A model generated the notes under the pieces. That model was not told where the DNA came from, ran no database searches, and saw only the letters and a list, made by a program, of their open reading frames with translations. Below, piece after piece: positions 55,490 through 63,319 of a stretch of 64,000 nt of DNA; the first letter of the stretch is position 1; each line of letters starts with the position of its first letter. This DNA comes from Actinokineospora inagensis DSM 44258 (GTDB lineage: Bacteria; Actinomycetota; Actinomycetes; Mycobacteriales; Pseudonocardiaceae). The stretch is from the NCBI RefSeq assembly GCF_000482865.1, contig NZ_AXWW01000006.1, forward strand, positions 124,001 through 188,000, given 5' to 3'. Both the position numbers and the translations under genes were made by a program.

Positions 55490-55914
55490 TCCCAAATGGA
55501 TGGTGGTGCCGTGGCCAGGTGTGCGCGGCACCCACGGTCGCGCTGGCCGTGGGGGGTGTTGGCCCCGCAGGCGGTGTGGGTGACCCGAGGTGGTGGGCAC
55601 GCCGATTCACCCAGGCTGCCAAGCAGGCGGATGGGCCGCGCAGGCCGCCTGCGCGATGAGGCAACGCCCGGCAGGTCACTCAATAGTGAGAGGCCGTCCA
55701 GGCAGGGCTTCGAAGTCACGTGCCGGAGGCGGTGACCTTCAAGTGGGCATTGATGTTCACCCTGGGCCGCCAAGCAGACGGAATTGGCCGCAGGCCGCCT
55801 GCGCGACAAGGCAACAACGCCCGGCACCCCGCTCAACGGCCGGATGCCGTCGAGGCAGAGCCTTGAAGTCACGCACGCTCAACGGTGGTGCATCGCTGAG
55901 GCGGGGCCGGAGGG
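55490..55914. repeat. Two degenerate copies of a 160-bp segment derived from the STAS gene 3' end
   Basis: Copy 1 (about 55588-55745) and copy 2 (about 55746-55914) align through words such as GGCCGCCTGCGCGA, GCAACGCCCGGCA and CCGTCGAGGCAGAGCC-like text. Each closes with GTCACGTGCCGGAGG-x-GGTGACCTTCA; the second of these is the real 3' end of the STAS gene, while the first (55717-55745) is a duplicate now outside any gene. Beyond 55490-55587 nothing is recognised. Confidence 0.65.
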
Positions 55915-56259
55915 TCACGTGCCGGAGGTGGTGACCTTCAGGTGGGTGTTCATGCCGTTGGCGTCCAGGACGCGGGAGACGGCGGTGGAGATGTCGACCA
56001 GGCGCAGCCAGCCGCCGGTGCGTTCGAGGCGGCGTTGGGCGGCCAGCAGGGCGTTGAGGCCCGCGCAGCCGAAGAACTCGGCGTCGGACAGGTCGATGAT
56101 GAGGCCGGGTTTGCCGCTGCGTTGTTCGGCGACGGCACCGAGCAGGAAGCGTTCGAGGATGCCCGCGGCGACCAGGTCGACCTCACCGCCGATGGCGACC
56201 AGGACCACGCCGGGGGCCGGGGCGGGTTCCAAGCGAAGATCCACCACACCCCCAGGCAC
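55915..56259 (-). CDS. STAS-domain anti-sigma factor antagonist-like protein
   Basis: A 114-residue SpoIIAA-type STAS domain: VVLVAIGGEVDLVAAGILER, LIIDLSDAEFFGCAGLNALL, and the C-terminal LVDISTAVSRVLDANGM. In active antagonists the turn reads D-S-S-G and its second serine is phosphorylated by an anti-sigma kinase. Here it reads G-C-A-G, so this control is lost; the protein may act constitutively or via cysteine. The gene is 78 bp downstream of pstB on the same strand. Its 3' end has been duplicated into the neighbouring gap. Confidence 0.88.
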   Translation of the reverse strand: MPGGVVDLRLEPAPAPGVVLVAIGGEVDLVAAGILERFLLGAVAEQRSGKPGLIIDLSDAEFFGCAGLNALLAAQRRLERTGGWLRLVDISTAVSRVLDANGMNTHLKVTTSGT

Positions 56260-56337
56260 GACACCGCGACGTCACCCACGCTACCCGCAGGGCCGCCCAC
56301 GGGACGACCCCTCGATCGGGTTACCCGCGGCCGTGGA

Positions 56338-57147
56338 TCAGCCGAAGCGGCCGTGCACGTAGTCGGCGGTGCGCTGGTCGACGGGGGCCTCGAAGATCTG
56401 CTGGGTGGGGCCCTCCTCGACGATGACGCCGGGGGTGCCCTGTTCGGCGAGGAAGAACGCGCACTGCTGGGAGACGCGGGCGGCCTGCTGCATGTTGTGG
56501 GTGACGATCACGATCGTCACCTCGTGCGCGAGTTCCGCGATCGTCTGCTCGATGCGGCGGGTCGAGGTGGGGTCGAGCGCGGAGCAGGGCTCGTCCATCA
56601 GCAGGACCTTGGGCCGCACGGCCAGCGAGCGGGCGATGCACAGCCGCTGCTGCTGGCCGCCGGAGAGGGCGCCGCCCGGTTGGCGGAGCCGGTCGCGGAC
56701 CTCGACCCACAGACCCGCCTTGGTGAGGCATTCCTCGACCAGGTGGTCGCGTTCGCCGCGGCCGACCTTGATGCCGGTCAGCTTCAGCCCGGCCACCACG
56801 TTGTCGTAGATGGACATCGCGGGGAACGGGTTGGGTTTCTGGAAGACCATGCCGATCTGCTTGCGGGCGTCGGTCAGCTTCCTGGTCGAGTCGTAGATGT
56901 CGGCGCCGGACAGCAGCACCTCACCGGCCAGCGAGGCGCCGGGGATGAGCTCGTGCATGCGGTTGAGGGTCCGCAGGAACGTGGACTTGCCGCAGCCGGA
57001 CGGGCCGATCAGCGCGGTCACCGAGCCGCCGGGCATGACGAGGGAGACGCGGTCGAGGACCTTGCGTTCGCCGAACCAGGCGGAGATGTCGCGGGCGTCC
57101 AGCGAGGCCAGGTCCGCGGCGGGCGGCAGTGGTTGGGTGAGCGTCAT
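56338..57147 (-). CDS. pstB: Phosphate ABC transporter ATPase PstB
   Basis: A 269-residue ABC ATPase. Walker [22 protein letters not shown]-loop [20 protein letters not shown], signature [16 protein letters not shown], Walker [15 protein letters not shown] and H-loop [20 protein letters not shown] are all those of PstB, including the FLAEQG and typical C-terminal [15 protein letters not shown]. It normally pairs with PstC and PstA permeases; neither is in the window. It is 10 bp downstream of the sortase-like gene, which is not a usual partner. Confidence 0.95.
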   Translation of the reverse strand: MTLTQPLPPAADLASLDARDISAWFGERKVLDRVSLVMPGGSVTALIGPSGCGKSTFLRTLNRMHELIPGASLAGEVLLSGADIYDSTRKLTDARKQIGMVFQKPNPFPAMSIYDNVVAGLKLTGIKVGRGERDHLVEECLTKAGLWVEVRDRLRQPGGALSGGQQQRLCIARSLAVRPKVLLMDEPCSALDPTSTRRIEQTIAELAHEVTIVIVTHNMQQAARVSQQCAFFLAEQGTPGVIVEEGPTQQIFEAPVDQRTADYVHGRFG

Positions 57148-57157
57148 CGGAGGGTCC

Positions 57158-58069
57158 TCACATCATGTTGGGCAGGAGGGCGGCGGCCTGGTCGGCCAGG
57201 GTGAGACCGACGGCGCCGACGACCGGCACCCCGATCACCCAGGCCTGCCACCGGCCGACCCGCTGGCGGACGTAGACGACGGCGACCCCGGCGGCGACCA
57301 GGATCAGCGTCCAGAGCACGAGCGGCACCAGCGCGGACTCGTCGCCGACCATGGCCTTCTCGTTGTCGGGAACGGCGAACGCGGGCAACTGCCGGGTCTT
57401 GGCCTGCTCCTCGGTGACCTGCCGGGCGTCGACCCGGATCACGTCGGTGGGCAGGAAGTAGTCGCCGTCCGCGGTGGCCAGGGTGAGCCTGCCCTCCCCA
57501 GCGGGCAGCGGGGACTCCTTGTCCCCGGCGCGGCGGACCTTCGACACCATGTAGCGGGCCTCGCCCTGACCGGTGGTGACGACGATCTCGTCGCCCGCGC
57601 GCAACTGGTCGATGCGGGAGAACGGGCCGCCGTAGGTGGCCTTGCGGCCGTAGATCACGCTGGTGCCGGTCTGGCCGGGCAGCGGGGTGTTGCGCAGGTG
57701 GCCCGGCCCGGACTTGAGGGTGCGCGCCGAGGTGCCCTCCAGCACCACCTCCTGCAGGCCCAGCTTGGGGATCTCCAGGATGGCGACCGGGGTGCCGCTG
57801 TCCAGGAGCCTGCCGTTGTCCAGACCGCCGACCGGGGCGGTCGCGTTGGCCAACTGGACCCGGAAGTCGGTGTACGCGGTGTTCTGGTCGCGGTCGTGCT
57901 TGATGCCACCGATGAGGGTGAGCTGGGCGACGAAGCACAACATCACCGCGCCGACGATGGCGATCATGTGACCGGCCAGCAGCAGCCCCGTTTTCTCCGC
58001 GCGCGCGGCGGGTTCGGGCTGGACCGGCGCGGCGGGTTGCGGCGCGGGCGGTGTGTCGAGCGTGGTCAC
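57158..58069 (-). CDS. Sortase-like membrane protein lacking catalytic His and Cys
   Basis: A 303-residue protein with one N-terminal helix, an extracytoplasmic sortase domain (about 75-235) and two C-terminal helices. Alignment to class E sortases is clear: [50 protein letters not shown]. The usual GHRxTYG reads GRKATYG (His to Arg) and the usual LTLTTC reads LTLATA (Cys to Ala), so it cannot work as a transpeptidase. GTG at 58069 is used because a terminator hairpin covers the longer frame. It may be a scaffold or binding protein for LAxTG surface proteins, linked to PstB (inference). Confidence 0.88.
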   Translation of the reverse strand: MTTLDTPPAPQPAAPVQPEPAARAEKTGLLLAGHMIAIVGAVMLCFVAQLTLIGGIKHDRDQNTAYTDFRVQLANATAPVGGLDNGRLLDSGTPVAILEIPKLGLQEVVLEGTSARTLKSGPGHLRNTPLPGQTGTSVIYGRKATYGGPFSRIDQLRAGDEIVVTTGQGEARYMVSKVRRAGDKESPLPAGEGRLTLATADGDYFLPTDVIRVDARQVTEEQAKTRQLPAFAVPDNEKAMVGDESALVPLVLWTLILVAAGVAVVYVRQRVGRWQAWVIGVPVVGAVGLTLADQAAALLPNMM

Positions 58070-58093
58070 CCGGGTGTCCTCTCTCCGTGACGA

Positions 58094-58131
58094 CCGGTGT
58101 GCGCCGCGGGGTTCACCGCGGCGCACACCGG
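58094..58131 (-). terminator. 16-bp hairpin between the stalk protein and the sortase-like gene
   Basis: CCGGTGTGCGCCGCGG (58094-58109) and its exact complement (58116-58131) flank a 6-base loop. It lies between two genes in the same direction, so it should end or attenuate transcription and set pstB and the sortase-like gene apart from the surface-protein genes. Confidence 0.8.
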
Positions 58132-58151
58132 CGTCAGGCCAACAAGTCGGC

Positions 58152-59774
58152 TCAGTCCTCGGTCGGCCACTCGACGGGCGTGACGCCCGCGGCGGCGCGG
58201 CGACGGCGGGCGGCGACCAGCGCGAACGCGCCGAAGCCGACGAGCGCGGTACCGGTCAGCAGGGCCAGGCCGACGGAGGCGCCGGTGCTGGCGAGGCCAC
58301 CGCTGCCACCGGTGCCCGAGGTGCCGGAGCTGCCCTGCGGGAGCGGCTCGGCGGCCGTGGTGGTGTCGGTGGTGGTGTCCGTGCTCGACGTGTCGGTGGT
58401 GGTGCCACCGGCGGTCGTCGTGGTCGTGGTACCGGGCGTGGTGGTCGTCGTGGTGGTGCCGCCCTGCTTGACCTTCCACAGCATGGTCTGCTTGCCGGAG
58501 TCGGCGGGGTCCGGACCGAGGAAGAAGGTCAGGTCGACCGAGTAGTACGCGACGTCGACGCTCGCGAACTGGTCCACGCACAGCAGTTCGACGGTGTAGT
58601 CGCCCGCGACGAGGTCGACCGAGTTGTCCTTGGCGACGTCGGTGAACGACAAGGTCTGGGTGCCGGTGAAGGCCGCGTCGGTGGAGAACTCCGAGCTGGT
58701 CGGGACAGCGGCCTGGAAGCCGGTCGAGAAGGCGCCGGGGCCGCGGAAGTTGATGCGGTAGCCGTCGGACTTGACCGCCGGGCAGGGACCGTCGGTGATG
58801 TAGGTCGGCGCGTCGATGGCCAGGCCGTTGTCCTTGCTGGGGGTCAGCTTGCCCAGCTTCTCGGGGCCGCTCGGGGTGGTGGTGGTCGTCGTCGGCTTGG
58901 TCGTGGTGGTCGACTCAGTCGTCGTGGTCGGCTTGGTCGTGGTCGTTGTGGTCGCCGTGGTGGTCGTCGTGGTGGTTGTCGGCTCAGTCGTGGTGGTGGT
59001 CTGAGTTGTGGTCGTCGTCGGCTGAGTCGTCGTGGTGGTGGGCTCAGTCGTGGTCGTCGTCGGCTGAGTGGTCGTGGTCGTCGGCTCAGTCGTCGTCGTA
59101 GTGGGCGGAGTCGTCGTGGTGGTCGTCGGCTCAGTGGTGGTCGTGGTCGGCTGAGTCGTCGTCGTAGTGGGCTGAGTCGTGGTGGTGGTCGGCTGAGTCG
59201 TCGTGGTGGTGGGCTCAGTCGTGGTCGTCGTCGGCTGAGTCGTCGTGGTCGTCGGCTTGGTCGTGGTGGTGGTCGTCGTCGTTGTCGTGGTGGGCGGCGC
59301 CGACGGGTCGGTTAACTGCCAGTGCTTCTCGTCGGTGAACCACAGGTTCTTGGTGAAGGTGCCCGTGCTGCGGTCGTTGAACTGGTCCGTGCAGAACACG
59401 ACCACGGTGTACTTGCCCGCCGTGATGGTGGTGGAGTGGTCCTGCGCGACGTCCTTGAACGTCAGCCCCTGGGTGGCGGTGAACGCCTGGGTGTTGGAGA
59501 AGCCCGCCTCGGACACCGAGGTGGCGATGAAGCCCACGTCCCACACACCCGGGCCGTAGACCCGCAGCGCGTAGCTGTCGGAATTGTCGGTGCAGGGACC
59601 GTCGGTGATGTACGACGGCGCGTCCACGTCCAGGCCGGTGGTCTTGCTGGGGGTGAGCGACCCGAGGGTCGCCGCGGGGGCCTCGGCCCCACTGGTGCCC
59701 GCGGCGAGGATGACGCCCGCCGCCGCGGTGGTGACGACGGCCGCGCCCGCCGCGATCATTTGGCGCTTACGCAT
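58152..59774 (-). CDS. LAxTG-anchored surface protein with Thr-rich stalk
   Basis: A 540-residue cell-wall protein. Signal peptide (MRKRQMIAAGAAVVTTAAAG), then a globular domain (about 35-155: LGSLTPSKTTGLDVDAPSYI, two Cys), a long low-complexity stalk of about 150 residues built on T-T-T-T-T-Q-P or E-P, a second copy of the same globular domain (about 318-460: LGKLTPSKDNGLAIDAPTYI), a shorter Thr stretch and the sorting signal LASTG at about 494-498 with a membrane helix and RRRR tail. LAxTG signals are served by class E sortases. The stalk DNA (58860-59300) is a long trinucleotide-like repeat prone to length change. Confidence 0.9.
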   Translation of the reverse strand: MRKRQMIAAGAAVVTTAAAGVILAAGTSGAEAPAATLGSLTPSKTTGLDVDAPSYITDGPCTDNSDSYALRVYGPGVWDVGFIATSVSEAGFSNTQAFTATQGLTFKDVAQDHSTTITAGKYTVVVFCTDQFNDRSTGTFTKNLWFTDEKHWQLTDPSAPPTTTTTTTTTTTKPTTTTTQPTTTTTEPTTTTTQPTTTTTQPTTTTTQPTTTTTEPTTTTTTPPTTTTTEPTTTTTQPTTTTTEPTTTTTQPTTTTTQTTTTTEPTTTTTTTTATTTTTTKPTTTTESTTTTKPTTTTTTPSGPEKLGKLTPSKDNGLAIDAPTYITDGPCPAVKSDGYRINFRGPGAFSTGFQAAVPTSSEFSTDAAFTGTQTLSFTDVAKDNSVDLVAGDYTVELLCVDQFASVDVAYYSVDLTFFLGPDPADSGKQTMLWKVKQGGTTTTTTTPGTTTTTTAGGTTTDTSSTDTTTDTTTAAEPLPQGSSGTSGTGGSGGLASTGASVGLALLTGTALVGFGAFALVAARRRRAAAGVTPVEWPTED

Positions 59775-59817
59775 GAGTTCGTTTCCTCCTGGTGGTGAGT
59801 TGCGGCCGGGGTCGGCG

Positions 59818-60573
59818 TCACTCGGTTTCGGACTCGGTGCTGCGCGTACCCCGCCTGCGAACCACGGTGACGACGCCCGCGATCACGAGGATCACGACCA
59901 CGCCCGCGGCCAGGTAGAGGAACGGCTGGCTCTTGGAACCGGAGCTCGCGGCGGCGTTGTCCGCCTGCTGCTGCTCGGCGGGTTGCTGCTGCGCCTGCTG
60001 TTGCTGCTGGGCGGGCGGCTGCGCCTGGCCGGACTGCGGCGCCTGCTGGGCGGGCGGCGGGCCCGCCTCGGTGCTCAGCCCCAGCTCCGGCGGGATGATC
60101 GGCTCGGTGTTGCGCGGCGGGCCCTTCGCCGCGCCGACCGCCGCGTACCGGCCCGCGGCCGGGATGTCGATGGACGCGGTGAAGTCGCCGAAGTCCTGCT
60201 GGGAGAACGCGTCGATGCACTTGAGGGTGACGTCGTAGCGGCCCTGCAGGGTGGTGTGGTTGTCCTCGGCGTAGTCGTGCAGCGTGTTCGCGACCGGCAC
60301 CATGAAGCCCTGGGTGTGCGAGAGCAGCACGTCCGAGGTGGGGACGACGATGACGTTGTCCAGGCCGTGCCCGTTGATGGTCGCGAGGTAGCCGGTGGCG
60401 CCCGCCGGGCAGCCCTTGTCGGTCTTGAGCCGCATGGGGACCAGGTCGACGCTCTCCCCCGGCGTCACCAGCAGCCCGCCCAGCTTGTCCGCCGACGCGG
60501 TGGCGGGCTGCAGCAGGAGTCCCAACAGGACGGCCAGTACGGCCGTCGCGGCGATTCGGCTAAGCCGACGCAT
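59818..60573 (-). CDS. Secreted protein with C-terminal membrane anchor
   Basis: A 251-residue exported protein. Signal peptide LSRIAATAVLAVLLGLLLQP ends at ASADK. The globular part (about 28-145: LLVTPGESVDLVPMRLKTDK, VIVVPTSDVLLSHTQGFMVP, VTLKCIDAF) is related to the domains of the stalk and Ig proteins. A Pro/Gln-rich linker (PPAQQQQQAQQQPAEQQQAD) leads to a membrane helix (FLYLAAGVVVILVIAGVVTV) and a basic tail. It overlaps the DUF916 gene by 14 bp. Confidence 0.85.
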   Translation of the reverse strand: MRRLSRIAATAVLAVLLGLLLQPATASADKLGGLLVTPGESVDLVPMRLKTDKGCPAGATGYLATINGHGLDNVIVVPTSDVLLSHTQGFMVPVANTLHDYAEDNHTTLQGRYDVTLKCIDAFSQQDFGDFTASIDIPAAGRYAAVGAAKGPPRNTEPIIPPELGLSTEAGPPPAQQAPQSGQAQPPAQQQQQAQQQPAEQQQADNAAASSGSKSQPFLYLAAGVVVILVIAGVVTVVRRRGTRSTESETE

Positions 60574-61600
60574 GTTCCACCTCCGGCGTGGACTCGGTCT
60601 CCGACGGGTCGGGGTCGGTGGTCTCGACCCGGTTCCGGCGCTTGCGCCGCCTGCGCCAGAGCAGGAACAGCACCAGCAGCGCGACGATGAGCAGGATGAT
60701 CAGCACCAGCCACGGCACGGCGACGACGGTGAAGCTCGCCTCCACCGCGGTGGCCTGCGGCTGTGGCCCGGCCGGGGCGACCGGGTCGATGTGCACCAGG
60801 CCGTCCAGCCAGCCCGCGGGCAGTACACCGGGGACGGTGGTGCGGACCCGGAAACTGTTGCCCGGCAGCAGTTCCGGCAGGTCGGGCAGGTTCGGCGCGG
60901 CGGTCTCGGAGCCCCACGGGGTCTCGACGGTGACCTTCTGCCTGCCGCCGAGCCGGACGTTGCCGGTGTTGCGGACCGTGTACTCGATGGTCGTGTCGCC
61001 CGAGCCGAACAGCGACCCGTGGTACTCGGCGGACAGGTCGTCGACGCTGAGACCGGGGTGCAGGTCGCCGGAGACGCGCAGGTAGATGCGGGCACCCACG
61101 CGCTGCTCGACGGCGACGCGCTGCCCGTCGGCGTTGGTCGCCTCGGTGACCAGGGCCGCCACGATGCCGCCGACGTGGTCGCCGGGGGTCGCGTTCTGCG
61201 GGATGGTCAGCCGGAAGGGGACGATCTTGACGCTGCGGCCGGGGACGTCCACCTGGCCGAGGTCGGTCTTCGCCCACGCGCCGACGTCCACCGACTGGTG
61301 CCCGGAGGCCAGCAGGTCGAACCCGCCGTCGGGGGTGTTGAAGGCGTCGTTGGCGTAGAGCTTGAGCGACAGCGGCGCGGTGGACACGTTCGACACGGCG
61401 ACGTAGTCGGTGACGATCGCGCCTGGGGTGGCGCTGTAGCTGAAGTTCGGGCGGTTGTCCGGTGCCTGCGCCGTCGCGGGCCGCACGCCGAAGGTGGCCG
61501 GTGCGGCCGCCGCGGTGGCGTGCGCGGTCGTCGGCGCGATCCCGACGGCGAGCAGGGTCAACATGCCCGCGATCGCCGAGCGGAGCCAGATCCGCTTCAT
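60560..61600 (-). CDS. DUF916-like (WxL-interacting) membrane protein
   Basis: A 346-residue protein with signal peptide, an N-terminal DUF916-type beta domain (FSYSATPGAIVTDYVAVSNV, VPFRLTIPQNATPGDHVGGI, VGARIYLRVSG), a second beta domain (TIEYTVRNTGNVRLGGRQKV) and a C-terminal helix (LVLIILLIVALLVLFLLW) with a strongly basic end. In Firmicutes DUF916 proteins bind WxL-domain proteins and peptidoglycan. The next gene upstream encodes a WxL-like C-terminal domain, which supports the same pairing in this actinomycete. Confidence 0.88.
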   Translation of the reverse strand: MKRIWLRSAIAGMLTLLAVGIAPTTAHATAAAAPATFGVRPATAQAPDNRPNFSYSATPGAIVTDYVAVSNVSTAPLSLKLYANDAFNTPDGGFDLLASGHQSVDVGAWAKTDLGQVDVPGRSVKIVPFRLTIPQNATPGDHVGGIVAALVTEATNADGQRVAVEQRVGARIYLRVSGDLHPGLSVDDLSAEYHGSLFGSGDTTIEYTVRNTGNVRLGGRQKVTVETPWGSETAAPNLPDLPELLPGNSFRVRTTVPGVLPAGWLDGLVHIDPVAPAGPQPQATAVEASFTVVAVPWLVLIILLIVALLVLFLLWRRRRKRRNRVETTDPDPSETESTPEVEHASA

Positions 61601-61629
61601 GGTCTGTCCTTAGTAGAGGGTCAAGGGGT

Positions 61630-61666
61630 GTGGGGCGGACCGGGTACCTGGCCCGGTCCGCCCCAC
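61630..61666 (-). terminator. 15-bp hairpin after the Ig/WxL-like gene
   Basis: GTGGGGCGGACCGGG (61630-61644) and its exact complement (61652-61666) with a 7-base loop, 35 bp beyond the stop of the Ig-repeat gene on its downstream side. Confidence 0.85.
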
Positions 61667-61701
61667 CGGCTGTGCGAATCTCAGCCGTTCGCGTTACCGA
61701 C

Positions 61702-63276
61702 TCAGATGGCGGTCAGGGTCAGCAGCGCGGAGTAGGTGCCCGCCACAGTGGAGGTGGGCACGTTCAGGGCCAGGTCCGCGGAGAGGTTCGCGGTGCCGTT
61801 GCCGCCGAGGGCGGCAGCGGTGGCCAGGGTGCGGGCCGAGGCCAGGCCGAGGCCTGCGGGCGCGGAAGCGCCCGGGGCGATGGCGTTGGCCGGGTTGACA
61901 GCGGCACCCACGGTGATGTTCTGCGGGGCGGACTTGTCGACGAGCTTCGGGGTCCAGCCCAGGTTGCCACCGTTGATGGTGTTGGCACCGTTGGAGAAGT
62001 CGGACACCTGACCCGAGACGTTCCAGCCCGGGTTACCCGCGCGGGTGTCGGTGACCTTGATCGGGTTGAGCGAGCCCGCGGTGGTCAGCAGCGAACCGTC
62101 GGCGGCCATGACCGGGGAGGGCAGGACCACGTTCTGGTTGGCGACGCTGATGAGCAGCTCACCGGCGAGCACGGTGGTGGTGATGTTCTCCGAGGCGGTC
62201 ACACCGGCGAACGGGGTGACCTCCAGGGCGACGTTCGCCGAGGTGGACGTCACGTACGCGGCGGCGTTGGCAGGCACGAACTTGGCGGAGAACGAGTGCT
62301 GGCCCACCGCGAGGGTGGAGGTGGTCAGCGTGGCCGCACCGGCGGACACGGTGACCGGGTTGCCCAGCACGTTGGCACCGTCGTAGAACTGCACGGAACC
62401 GGCGGCCGCACCCGGCGCGACGGTCGCGGACAGGGTGACCGGGGAGTAAGCGGACGCGGTGCCGCTCGGGGAGACCGCGAGGGCGGTCGTGGTCGGGGTC
62501 GCGGCCGGGGCGTTGACCTGGTACGACACCGCCGGGGAGGTGGAGGTGGCGTAGCCCGCGCCGGAGAACGACGCGGTCAGCGAGCGGGTGCCGGTCGGCA
62601 GCGCGGTGGTGGCCAGGGTGGCCACACCGTTGACGACGGCGACCGGGTTGCCCAGGTTGCCCGCGCCGTCCTTGAACTGCACGGTGCCCGCGGCGGTGGC
62701 CGGGGTCACGGTGGCGGTCAGGGTGACGTTCGCGCCCTGGACGACCGGGGCGGCCGGGGCGACCGACAGCGCGGTGGAGGTGACCGCCTGCGCGTTCGGG
62801 TCGGTGTCCTGCCAGGCGGTGGCCGAGGTGAACCACAGGTCCCTGGTGAAGGTGCCCTTGGTCTCCGCGGCGAACTGGTCGACGCAGTTCACCACGATGG
62901 TGTACTTGCCCACGGCGATGGTGGTGCTGTTGTCCAGGGCGATGTCCTTGAAGGACTGGCCCTGCACGACCGGGAAGCCACCGGAGGTGGAGAAGCCGAA
63001 GTCGGTCACCGGGGTGCCGACCAGGCCGTTGGCGAAGCCGCCCGGACCGTACACGAACAGGCTGTAGCCGTCCGAGTTGGTGGAGCAACCGGCCGAGGTG
63101 GTGAAGGTGGGGGCCTCGACGTCGAGACCGGTGTGCTTGCTGACGGTCAGCGTGCCGAGGGTACCGGCCGGGGCGTCCGCGAGGGCGACGCCTGCGGCGC
63201 CGAGGGTGGCCGCGGTGGCGGCGGCGATGGCGACAGCGCCACCGACGATCCTGCGGGCGGAGATGTTGACGCGCAC
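61702..63276 (-). CDS. Ig-like repeat surface protein with WxL-like C-terminal domain
   Basis: A 524-residue secreted protein. Signal peptide VGGAVAIAAATAATLGAAGV ends at ALADA. Then a globular domain shared with the stalk protein (about 35-160: LGTLTVSKHTGLDVEAPTFT, GCSTNSDGYSLFVYGPGGFA), two Big-3-5-type Ig repeats (about 170-260 and 265-350: TVTPATAAGTVQFKDG, TVAPGAAAGSVQFYDG), and a C-terminal region with WxL-domain features (VTDTRAGNPGWNVSGQVSDF, INGGNLGWTPKL, STVAGTYSALLTLTAI). It has no own anchor, so it is probably held at the surface by the DUF916-like protein. Confidence 0.9.
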   Translation of the reverse strand: MRVNISARRIVGGAVAIAAATAATLGAAGVALADAPAGTLGTLTVSKHTGLDVEAPTFTTSAGCSTNSDGYSLFVYGPGGFANGLVGTPVTDFGFSTSGGFPVVQGQSFKDIALDNSTTIAVGKYTIVVNCVDQFAAETKGTFTRDLWFTSATAWQDTDPNAQAVTSTALSVAPAAPVVQGANVTLTATVTPATAAGTVQFKDGAGNLGNPVAVVNGVATLATTALPTGTRSLTASFSGAGYATSTSPAVSYQVNAPAATPTTTALAVSPSGTASAYSPVTLSATVAPGAAAGSVQFYDGANVLGNPVTVSAGAATLTTSTLAVGQHSFSAKFVPANAAAYVTSTSANVALEVTPFAGVTASENITTTVLAGELLISVANQNVVLPSPVMAADGSLLTTAGSLNPIKVTDTRAGNPGWNVSGQVSDFSNGANTINGGNLGWTPKLVDKSAPQNITVGAAVNPANAIAPGASAPAGLGLASARTLATAAALGGNGTANLSADLALNVPTSTVAGTYSALLTLTAI

Positions 63277-63319
63277 GGTTGTGCAAACCTTCCTAGGTCA
63301 GGGAAAGAGCAAGAAGTGG

